Made by a program: the position numbers and the translations under genes. Below, one piece after another: positions 1 through 5,373 of a DNA stretch of 7,389 bases. Source of the DNA: an uncultured Anaeromassilibacillus sp. (GTDB lineage: Bacteria > Bacillota > Clostridia > Oscillospirales > Acutalibacteraceae). Under the pieces are notes generated by a model. It was not told where the DNA came from and made no database searches. It saw only the letters and a program-made list of their open reading frames with translations. The stretch is from NCBI GenBank assembly GCA_945988865.1, contig CAMFTQ010000028.1, positions 1 through 7,389 on the forward strand, in the 5' to 3' direction. Each line of letters begins with the position of its first letter. The stretch's first letter is position 1.

Positions 1-152
1 CTGCCCTCAAAGCACTGAGCAGACGTACCCTCACGCAAGCTGTCTGCCATATCAAAAACTGCCTTTGCAGCAGGTGAACAATCGTAAAGCTCCTTGCCCA
101 TTCCTGTGTACTGAGCGCCCTGTCCTGAGAAAACTAATGCTATTTTACCCAT
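1..152 (-). CDS. fabD: Malonyl-CoA:ACP transacylase, N-terminal part (runs off window)
   Basis: FabD transfers the malonyl group from CoA to acyl carrier protein in the cytoplasm, supplying the extender unit for type II fatty-acid synthesis. Only the first 50 residues are present. They begin MGKIALVFSGQGAQYTGMGK, and the GQGAQ at residues 10-14 is the conserved oxyanion-hole motif of the malonyltransferase family, followed by the typical GMGKELYD. The catalytic Ser of the GHSLG motif, expected near residue 90, lies beyond the window edge. The ATG at 152-150 lies inside the end of fabK, so the genes overlap by 13 bases. This suggests translational coupling, with a weak AGGCGG-like binding site 9 bases upstream within the fabK coding region. 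The short length is due to the window edge, not truncation of the gene. Identity is confident from motif and operon context. Confidence 0.93.
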   Translation of the reverse strand, partial: MGKIALVFSGQGAQYTGMGKELYDCSPAAKAVFDMADSLREGTSAQCFEG

Positions 153-1090
153 TTTGTCGCACCGCCTAACACTTCTTCTGCCTTTGTAAACAGATCAACA
201 ATAATATCTCTTGCCGGCTCTTCCTTTTTAACCATAGAGGCTACCTGTCCTGCAAGCACACAGCCGTCAGATACGTTGCCCTCACGTGCCGCAATTCTAA
301 GCTTGCCTGCCGCCATTTTTTCAAGTGTTTCATCGTCAAAGTTTGTTCTGTCGTACTCTGCCTTCTGATATTCTCTGATAAAGGAATTCTTGATTGAACG
401 CACCGGATGACCTAAACGCTTGCCTGTTACAACGGTGTCTATATCCTTTGCCTTTAAAATCTTGTCCTTATATTCCTGTGCGATAGTACATTCCTTTGCT
501 ACAAGAAAGCGTGTGCCTACCTGAATACCCACAGCTCCGAGCATAAAAGCGGCGGCTACCTGTCTGCCGTCTGCAATACCGCCTGCTGCGATTACAGGGA
601 TAGAAACTGCGTCAACTACCTGCGGAACAAGCGCCATTGTTGTGAGATCTCCGACATGACCGCCACTCTCGCCACCCTCTGCAATTACTGCAAAGGCACC
701 GAGCTTTTCCATTCTTTTTGCAAGTGCGACTGACGGAACAACAGGGATAACCTTGATTCCTGCTTCAAGCCACTTTTCCATATATTTACCGGGGTTGCCG
801 GCACCTGTTGTTACTATTTTTATACCCTCTTCCACAACAACGTCTGCTACTTCGTCTGCAAAAGGGCTCATAAGCATAATATTTACACCGAACGGCTTGT
901 CCGTTAATTCCTTTGCTTTTCTGATTTCTTCTCTTAATTGTTCTCCGTTTGAGTTCATAGCGGCGATAAGTCCCAAGCCGCCTGCATTTGAAACACCTGC
1001 CGCAAGAGATGCGTCGGCTACCCATGCCATACCGCCCTGAAAAATCGGGAATTCAAGACCTAAGCTTTGATCGATAACAGTTGAAATCAT
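140..1090 (-). CDS. fabK: FMN-dependent enoyl-ACP reductase II
   Basis: FabK reduces trans-2-enoyl-ACP to acyl-ACP with NAD(P)H and FMN, the last step of each elongation cycle; it is unrelated to FabI and belongs to the nitronate monooxygenase/2-nitropropane dioxygenase TIM-barrel fold. The 316 residues match the usual family length of about 310-325. The N-terminus has the FMN-site signature FPIFQGGMAWVADASLA (14-30) and SNAGGLGLI (34-42). The segment GGESGGHVGD (139-148) carries His145, equivalent by motif to the catalytic His144 of the pneumococcal enzyme. AAGGIADGRQ (168-177) and GAVGIQVGTRFL (185-196) form the phosphate-binding end of the barrel. The ATG at 1090 is preceded by AAAGGAGAGG (1097-1106), which lies directly after the fabH stop codon, leaving a 19-base gap. 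It overlaps fabD by 13 bases. FabK in place of FabI implies intrinsic tolerance to triclosan-type FabI inhibitors (family knowledge, not tested). Confidence 0.95.
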   Translation of the reverse strand: MISTVIDQSLGLEFPIFQGGMAWVADASLAAGVSNAGGLGLIAAMNSNGEQLREEIRKAKELTDKPFGVNIMLMSPFADEVADVVVEEGIKIVTTGAGNPGKYMEKWLEAGIKVIPVVPSVALAKRMEKLGAFAVIAEGGESGGHVGDLTTMALVPQVVDAVSIPVIAAGGIADGRQVAAAFMLGAVGIQVGTRFLVAKECTIAQEYKDKILKAKDIDTVVTGKRLGHPVRSIKNSFIREYQKAEYDRTNFDDETLEKMAAGKLRIAAREGNVSDGCVLAGQVASMVKKEEPARDIIVDLFTKAEEVLGGATKWVK

Positions 1091-1109
1091 TATGTACCTC
1101 TCCTTTATA

Positions 1110-2072
1110 TTATTTGCCCCAGCGTATTACACAGCTGCCTGTTGTCAGGCCGCCGCCGAACGCACACATAGCAATTATATCGCCCTTTTTGAATTTGCCT
1201 GCTTTATTAGCCTCGTCAAGCACTATCGGCATACAGCCGGCTGACGTATTACCGTAATTCTGAATGTTGCAAAGATAATTTTCACGAGGAACAGCGCCAA
1301 GTCTTTCGGCGGCTGCGTCAATAATTCTTAAATTAGCCTGATGAGGTACAACGTAGGTTACGTCCTCCATTGTAAGACCGGCGTCCTTGACAGCCTTGCG
1401 GATACCACGAACCATTGAGGTTACTGCGAACTTGTAAACCTCGTTGCCGTTCATATGGATATGAGGCTTTTCTGACTCGTGCTTATAAAACGGAGAGCAG
1501 TTTTCGCCGTGAGGTGCATACAGAACATCTGGGTTGCCCTTTGCCGTTGTATGAATTGAAAGCAAATCGTCACCCTCGCCCAAAACAACTGCGCCGCCGC
1601 CGTCACCGAACAGTACGCAGGTTGAGCGATCCTCCCAGTTTGTGATATTAGAAAGATTTTCAAAGCCTACAACAAGAACCTTTTTCACCTTACCGCTTGA
1701 GAAAAATGAATCTGCGACATCAAGCGCATAAACAAAGCCCGAACAGGCGGCATTTACGTCAAAGGCAGGGCATACTGCGCCGATTTTGCTCTGAATAACG
1801 CAAGCCTGACTTGGCGTGATATACTCGCCTCTTAATGTAGCGCAGATGATAAGGTCAAGCTCCTTAGGGTCAACCTTTGCCTCGTCAAGCGCTTTGAGTG
1901 ACGCTTCAACGGTGAGGTCCGTAATAGTTTCGGTTGTGCAGATACGTCGCTGTTGAATTCCTGTTCTGGTACGAATCCACTCGTCGCTTGTATCAACAAT
2001 TTTCGACATCTCGTCATTTGTCATAGAGTACTTTGGCACTGCCATACCTGTTCCCAGAATTGTAAAGCTCAT
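1110..2072 (-). CDS. fabH: Beta-ketoacyl-ACP synthase III
   Basis: FabH condenses a short acyl-CoA primer with malonyl-ACP to start fatty-acid chains in the cytoplasm. The 320-residue length is normal for the family. The catalytic triad is complete: Cys110 in VNAACSGF (106-113), His244 in VPHQANLRI (242-250) and Asn275 in NYGNTSAG (272-279), nearly the same numbering as E. coli FabH (112/244/274). The N-terminal DTSDEWIRTRTGI (27-39) and C-terminal CAFGGGLTTGS (303-313) are further hallmarks. ATG at 2072 follows a strong GGAGG site (2079-2083) with 6-base spacing. It is the first gene of the operon fabH-fabK-fabD, with its own promoter at 2182-2210. Unlike the well-known streptococcal arrangement, no acpP lies between fabH and fabK and no MarR-type fabT gene precedes it. 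Whether it prefers acetyl-CoA or branched primers cannot be told from the sequence by eye. Confidence 0.97.
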   Translation of the reverse strand: MSFTILGTGMAVPKYSMTNDEMSKIVDTSDEWIRTRTGIQQRRICTTETITDLTVEASLKALDEAKVDPKELDLIICATLRGEYITPSQACVIQSKIGAVCPAFDVNAACSGFVYALDVADSFFSSGKVKKVLVVGFENLSNITNWEDRSTCVLFGDGGGAVVLGEGDDLLSIHTTAKGNPDVLYAPHGENCSPFYKHESEKPHIHMNGNEVYKFAVTSMVRGIRKAVKDAGLTMEDVTYVVPHQANLRIIDAAAERLGAVPRENYLCNIQNYGNTSAGCMPIVLDEANKAGKFKKGDIIAMCAFGGGLTTGSCVIRWGK

Positions 2073-2099
2073 CTTTATCCTCCGTTTTCACTTTCCTTT

Positions 2100-2116
2100 A
2101 AAGACGCACCGTCTTT
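2100..2116 (-). promoter_or_regulatory. Leader hairpin 2 near the fabH ribosome binding site
   Basis: A perfect 7-bp inverted repeat (AAAGACG and CGTCTTT) with a 3-base loop lies in the predicted fabH 5' leader, ending about 17 bases before the GGAGG site. It is not followed by a T-run, so it is not a terminator. It could shape mRNA stability or translation start, or be chance; the structure is seen, the role is inference. Confidence 0.35.
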
Positions 2117-2121
2117 TGTAA

Positions 2122-2152
2122 TTTAAAGCCTTGCCGAAAACAGCGCAAGGCT
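2122..2152 (-). promoter_or_regulatory. Leader hairpin 1, possible weak attenuator upstream of fabH
   Basis: On the minus strand an 8-bp perfect stem, AGCCTTGC pairing with GCAAGGCT (2145-2152 and 2127-2134), encloses a 10-base loop and is followed by TTTAAATT. It lies between the predicted fabH transcription start (about 2175) and the start codon. The stem is GC-rich enough for a terminator, but the T-tract is broken by AAA, so it is at most a leaky attenuator. No competing antiterminator stem was evident by eye. Confidence 0.4.
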
Positions 2153-2166
2153 ATAACTACCGCATT

Positions 2167-2177
2167 ATGTTTAACAT
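2167..2177. promoter_or_regulatory. Palindrome at the predicted fabH transcription start
   Basis: ATGTTTAACAT is a perfect 5+1+5 palindrome that begins about 5 bases downstream of the fabH -10 box and covers the expected start point. This is a typical place for a repressor operator. It does not match the FapR or FabT consensus sites as I know them, so no regulator is assigned. Confidence 0.3.
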
Positions 2178-2181
2178 TGTA

Positions 2182-2210
2182 ATTTTACCCCAATTTAAGA
2201 GTAAAGTCAA
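2182..2210 (-). promoter_or_regulatory. Sigma-A-type promoter of the fabHKD operon
   Basis: On the minus strand, TTGACT (2210-2205) is separated by exactly 17 bases from TAAAAT (2187-2182); each box matches consensus at five of six positions. Transcription would start near 2175, giving a leader of about 100 nt before fabH. Within the spacer and -10 box there is also a loose dyad TTTAC/GTAAA (2201-2205 with 2184-2188). The direct repeats at 2214-2261 begin 3 bases upstream of the -35 box. Confidence 0.8.
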
Positions 2211-2213
2211 CCG

Positions 2214-2261
2214 AAAATTGACAATTTATGGCGATACCAAAATTGACAATTTATGGCGATA
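2214..2261. repeat. Two 23-bp direct repeats, each with a 13-bp palindrome
   Basis: Two identical 23-bp copies occupy 2214-2236 and 2239-2261 with a 2-bp spacer, giving a 25-bp period. Each contains the perfect palindrome AAATTGACAATTT (2215-2227 and 2240-2252) followed by ATGGCGATA. They lie just upstream of the fabH -35 box, consistent with paired sites for a dimeric regulator. An alternative is a relic of an insertion-sequence end: IS21-family ends carry multiple short repeats of this kind. No transposase gene is present here, so both readings are inference. The repeats themselves are certain. Confidence 0.9.
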
Positions 2262-2354
2262 GAGCACAAAAAGGATTTAGCAAATACCGCTTTTATACAG
2301 TTTGCAAATATTTTTGATAACTATTTTCTTGAATATTTTTTAATAAAAACACAT

Positions 2355-2384
2355 AAAAAAGCCTGCCCGAATTACAGGGCAAGC
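2355..2384 (-). terminator. Rho-independent terminator of the BofC-like gene
   Basis: On the minus strand GCTTGCCC (2384-2377) pairs with GGGCAGGC (2368-2361) across an 8-base loop, giving an 8-bp stem with a single G-U pair, followed at once by six T residues (2360-2355). It begins 9 bases after the stop codon of the upstream small gene, so that gene ends as its own transcript before the fabH promoter. The plus strand has no T-run after the stem, so it acts in one direction. The AT-rich stretch 2262-2354 beyond it shows no gene or clear signal. Confidence 0.9.
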
Positions 2385-2393
2385 TGTATGAAA

Positions 2394-2702
2394 TCAACTG
2401 CAAAAATCCTCTATAAGACGTCTTTTGTTCTTTTCTCCGACAACCTTAATTCCCTTTTCAAGCTGTTCTCTGTCGCTTTCGGGCAGGACGCTTACAGCGG
2501 AATCCTCTATAATTTGTGACGCTCCGCTGTATTTATCGTAAACAACAATTTTATCATTTTCACTTTTAAGTATATAAACAGGCTCTGTTGCAGGCATTGT
2601 ATTTTCTGCCTGTTTGTCGCCCTCTAAAGCAGGCGTTAACGCAAGAGTAATCACAAGACATACAGACACAACTATTATTGTAAAAATTATCATTTTTTTC
2701 AA
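2394..2702 (-). CDS. Small membrane-anchored protein with BofC C-terminal-like domain
   Basis: This predicted 102-residue protein has a short basic start (KK), one hydrophobic segment at residues 4-24 (signal anchor or uncleaved signal peptide), a short polar linker, and a C-terminal domain at about 42-102. That domain has the pattern VYILKSENDKIVVY then LPESDREQLEKGI (73-85) and ends RRLIEDFCS. It resembles, from memory, the BofC C-terminal domain and small Firmicute proteins ending in LEDY/LEDF. In Bacillus, BofC is an exported forespore protein that restrains the SpoIVB signalling protease, but this protein lacks room for the BofC N-terminal domain, so the same role should not be assumed. 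The predicted topology places the domain outside the membrane. I chose the TTG at 2702 because AAAGGGAGAG sits ideally before it; the ATG at 2744 has no binding site. It stands alone with its own terminator, divergent from the penicillin-binding protein gene. Confidence 0.75.
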   Translation of the reverse strand: MKKMIIFTIIVVSVCLVITLALTPALEGDKQAENTMPATEPVYILKSENDKIVVYDKYSGASQIIEDSAVSVLPESDREQLEKGIKVVGEKNKRRLIEDFCS

Positions 2703-2707
2703 AAGAA

Positions 2708-2717
2708 CTCTCCCTTT
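2708..2717 (-). promoter_or_regulatory. Ribosome binding site that supports a TTG start
   Basis: Minus-strand AAAGGGAGAG ends 5 bases before TTG at 2702-2700 (7 bases from the GGGAG core). This decides the start of the BofC-like gene: the next ATG downstream would be about 14 bases from the site, and the upstream ATG at 2744 lacks one. Confidence 0.75.
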
Positions 2718-2867
2718 CGCAGTAAGGTGGAAGCGGTTTTGCATATATTATCTGCCAAAGGCTGACAATTATTCACGTACAATAGACGCAAAACGGGCAA
2801 AATAATAAAAAACTTGCATAAAAATTGCATTAAAACTGAAAAAGGGATTTATTTTTCTGAATAATAG

Positions 2868-2876
2868 TGGTATAAT
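2868..2876 (+). promoter_or_regulatory. Extended -10 promoter of the penicillin-binding protein gene
   Basis: TGGTATAAT is a perfect extended -10 element. The region 17 bases upstream (TTTATT, 2848-2853) is a poor -35 box, which the TG extension can offset. Transcription would start near 2883, about 58 bases before the start codon. Two TTGCAT repeats 11 bp apart (2814-2819, 2825-2830) lie upstream. No confident promoter for the divergent BofC-like gene was found in 2703-2940. Confidence 0.7.
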
Positions 2877-2927
2877 TGTTTTAATCATATGCTTGTAATT
2901 TATAGTTTTATTTATTTTTGGAATTAT

Positions 2928-2933
2928 GGGAGG
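2928..2933 (+). promoter_or_regulatory. Ribosome binding site fixing the PBP start at 2941
   Basis: GGGAGG sits 7 bases before ATG 2941. An in-frame ATG at 2926 overlaps this site and has no site of its own, so the true start is 2941 and the product is 5 residues shorter than the longest reading frame. Confidence 0.88.
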
Positions 2934-2940
2934 TCTGAAA

Positions 2941-5307
2941 ATGAGGAAAACCGACATAAGCAAATTCACCGATAAAAACGAAAGCAACGGATTAAACAGC
3001 ACCAAAGTCACGCAAAGCAACGTAAAAACTGCTCTTAAGCTGGCAGGTAAGGCGATTGCCACAGTATTTGCTGTATTGTTCAGCGCTTTCATTATCGTTG
3101 CAATATCAATGATGATTTATATTTTCTCTATTGCAAGCGAGCCGACCGGCGTGGACCTTCACGCAAGGGCGCTGAACCTTTCAAGCCATATTTACTGTGA
3201 AAACCCCGAAACAGGCAAATTTGAAGAAACACAGTCGCTCTACGGACTTGAAAACCGTGTTTGGGTGGACTTTGCATCTATGCCAAAGGGTATGAAGGAC
3301 GCTATTGTCGCTATTGAGGACAAGCGTTTTTACGACCACCGTGGCGTTGACTGGGTGCGTACAGGCGGCGCTATTCTGACCTTAGCCTCAGGCGACGGAA
3401 TGTACGGCGGTTCAACTATTACACAGCAGCTTATCAAGAACATCACAGATGATGACGAGGTAAGCTTAACAAGAAAGCTCCGTGAAATTTTCAGAGCGCT
3501 CAACATTGAAAATGAATATACTAAGGATGAAATACTTGAAGCATATTTAAACGTTGTAAACTTCGGCAATAATTGTCAGGGTGTAGAAGCCGCCTCTCAG
3601 CTTTATTTTGACAAGAGCATAAGCGAATGTTCTGTTGCCGAATGTGCGGCTATTGCAGGCATCACTCAGAATCCGTCATTATGGAATCCGCTTATTTACC
3701 CCGAAAACAACAAAATAAGACGTGAAACTGTGCTAAAGGCTATGTACGATCAGGAAAAGCTCACTAAGGCTGAGTATGACGCAGCGCTTGCAGAATCTGC
3801 AAATATGACGTTTGTAGGCTTTACGTATGACGATGATGAGGACGATGAAGACGACTCAAACGTACAGAGCTGGTATATTGACAACCTTTATGACCAGCTT
3901 GTAAGAGATTTGTCTGTTTTCTATAATATTTCAGCCTCGGCAGCCTCCGACAAGCTTCTGACAGAGGGTCTTAACATCTACTGTGCGGTTGATTTAAAGG
4001 CTCAGGAAATTATGGAAAAGGCGGCTCTTGAGGTTGACGCTGACGAGGATTTACAGATAGGTATGAGTATGGTTGATATGAAGGGCAGAATCTTAGCCAC
4101 TGTCGGCAGTACTCAGAAAAAGGACGGTAACCTTTTGTGGAGCCGTGCTACCGACTCTGTATTACAGCCGGGTTCTTCTATCAAGCCATTGTTTGTTTAT
4201 CCGTACAATATAAATTCAGGCGAAATTCACTATTCCTCATATATAGAGGATAAACCGCTTGACAACTGGTTTGCCGACGGAAGCGCAGGCCCTAACAACT
4301 TCTATGACGGCACAAAGGGCGAGCTTATGGTTCCCGATGCTATCGAATGGTCGTCAAACTGCACAGCCGTACAGCTTATGAACATAATGGGACCACGTGC
4401 CGCATACGATCAGGCTGTAACGCTTATGGGCTTTTCACACCTTGATCCCGAGCAGGACTCCGTAAACACAGGCGGTCTGTCAATCGGCGGTCTTTACGGC
4501 GGTGTGACAGTGCAGGAAATGGCGGCGGCTTACTGCTATGTGGGCAACGGCGGAAGATACTACAGACCGTTCACCTATTACTATGTGACAGACTCTAACG
4601 ATAAGATAATTCTTGATAACCGTGACGCTATTCCAAAGCAAGCCTACACACCCGAAACTGCGGCAATTATGAACAGACTTCTTCACTACAATATAGAATA
4701 CCCCGACCCGCACACAAGAGCGTATTATTCAAGAGTTGACGGTTGGGATATTGTCGGTAAAACAGGTACTACCGACAGGGACAAGGACTCGTGGTTCTGC
4801 GGCGTTTCACCGTACTGCTCGCTTGCAATATGGACAGGCTTTGACGATCCTCATTCTATTTCCTATTCAGCTCAGGCAACTGCTCCTAAAACCTTCAGCA
4901 AGGTTATGGGACAGTACCTTGAAAATAAAGAGAAAAAGGACTTCGTGTTCCCCGAATCCATTGTAGAAGAGGAATACTGTGTATATTCGGGACTGCTTGC
5001 CACATCTCACTGCACCGATACAAAGACAGGCTACTACACCGAAAGCAATATGCCCGACTACTGCTACGGCGGTCACAGCTCAGGCTCTGACGAGGAAGAA
5101 ACGATAGCAGAGGGCGAAACCTCACCGGATAACAGCGATCCGTCAGCTACTGACGAGGGTACAACTACAGACGGCAGTGCGCCTTCAGATGGTGAAAACG
5201 ATCCTTCTCAGCCGACAACAATTGAGGGCGAAGGCGAAGGCGGCGGCGAAGCTACTGAGCCTTCTCAGAGCGATGAGCAGGTCAGTGAAGCTCCTGAGCA
5301 CGAATAA
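2941..5307 (+). CDS. Class A penicillin-binding protein (glycosyltransferase/transpeptidase)
   Basis: This bifunctional enzyme polymerises lipid II into glycan strands and cross-links the peptides on the outer face of the membrane. The 788 residues are: a cytoplasmic Lys-rich head (1-38), one transmembrane segment (about 39-65), a GT51 glycosyltransferase domain (about 95-280), then a transpeptidase domain (about 345-665). GT51 motifs are AIEDKRFYDHRGVD with catalytic Glu126, GGSTITQQ (156-163), RKLREI (178-183) and EAYLN (200-204). Transpeptidase motifs are SSIK with nucleophile Ser412 and Lys415, SSN (471-473) and KTG (607-609). An acidic run of nine Asp/Glu (297-305) separates the domains. 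A Cys-containing C-terminal segment (Cys680, Cys691, Cys708) precedes a disordered Glu/Ser/Thr/Gly-rich tail (about 713-788). It is the ponA/pbp1a or pbpF type; family resemblance does not fix which, so no symbol is given. All catalytic residues are intact. It is likely transcribed from the 2868-2876 promoter. Confidence 0.97.
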   Translation: MRKTDISKFTDKNESNGLNSTKVTQSNVKTALKLAGKAIATVFAVLFSAFIIVAISMMIYIFSIASEPTGVDLHARALNLSSHIYCENPETGKFEETQSLYGLENRVWVDFASMPKGMKDAIVAIEDKRFYDHRGVDWVRTGGAILTLASGDGMYGGSTITQQLIKNITDDDEVSLTRKLREIFRALNIENEYTKDEILEAYLNVVNFGNNCQGVEAASQLYFDKSISECSVAECAAIAGITQNPSLWNPLIYPENNKIRRETVLKAMYDQEKLTKAEYDAALAESANMTFVGFTYDDDEDDEDDSNVQSWYIDNLYDQLVRDLSVFYNISASAASDKLLTEGLNIYCAVDLKAQEIMEKAALEVDADEDLQIGMSMVDMKGRILATVGSTQKKDGNLLWSRATDSVLQPGSSIKPLFVYPYNINSGEIHYSSYIEDKPLDNWFADGSAGPNNFYDGTKGELMVPDAIEWSSNCTAVQLMNIMGPRAAYDQAVTLMGFSHLDPEQDSVNTGGLSIGGLYGGVTVQEMAAAYCYVGNGGRYYRPFTYYYVTDSNDKIILDNRDAIPKQAYTPETAAIMNRLLHYNIEYPDPHTRAYYSRVDGWDIVGKTGTTDRDKDSWFCGVSPYCSLAIWTGFDDPHSISYSAQATAPKTFSKVMGQYLENKEKKDFVFPESIVEEEYCVYSGLLATSHCTDTKTGYYTESNMPDYCYGGHSSGSDEEETIAEGETSPDNSDPSATDEGTTTDGSAPSDGENDPSQPTTIEGEGEGGGEATEPSQSDEQVSEAPEHE

Positions 5308-5312
5308 ACTAT

Positions 5313-5341
5313 TTGACAAATTACAGCAAAAGCTGTTTAAT
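5313..5341 (+). promoter_or_regulatory. Promoter of hom with an inverted repeat in the spacer
   Basis: TTGACA (5313-5318), a perfect -35 box, is followed after 17 bases by TTTAAT (5336-5341). Transcription would start near 5348, leaving a leader of only about 26 bases. The spacer holds the inverted repeat ACAGC-AAAA-GCTGT (5323-5336), which could be an operator, or, as RNA read through from the upstream gene, a weak hairpin. At 5 bp it is too short to call a terminator. Confidence 0.75.
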
Positions 5342-5373
5342 ATATCCATCTATTTTGAAAGGAAGATTAAAAT

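Noticed and set aside
753..1040. Plus-strand open frame opposite fabK
   Set aside because: Antisense shadow of the conserved FMN-binding half of FabK; no start signal.
2214..2261. CRISPR array
   Set aside because: Only two repeats with a 2-bp spacer and no cas genes; this is a tandem duplication, not repeat-spacer architecture.
2253..2519. Plus-strand 88-residue open frame
   Set aside because: It has no ribosome binding site, starts inside the direct repeat, runs over the terminator and lies antisense to the BofC-like gene.
2742..2744. ATG at 2744 as the start of the BofC-like gene (116 residues)
   Set aside because: No ribosome binding site precedes it, and it would put 14 polar residues before the hydrophobic segment; TTG at 2702 has an ideal site and gives a normal signal-anchor start.
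2926..2928. ATG at 2926 as the start of the penicillin-binding protein
   Set aside because: It overlaps the GGGAGG site that serves ATG 2941 and has no site of its own.
2769..3092. Minus-strand 107-residue hydrophobic open frame over the PBP start
   Set aside because: Its hydrophobicity mirrors the antisense of the transmembrane segment and AT-rich intergenic DNA; no ribosome binding site or domain.
5319..5345. Intrinsic terminator after the penicillin-binding protein gene
   Set aside because: The stem is only 5 bp and the following TTTAATAT is not a proper T-run; it fits better as part of the hom promoter.
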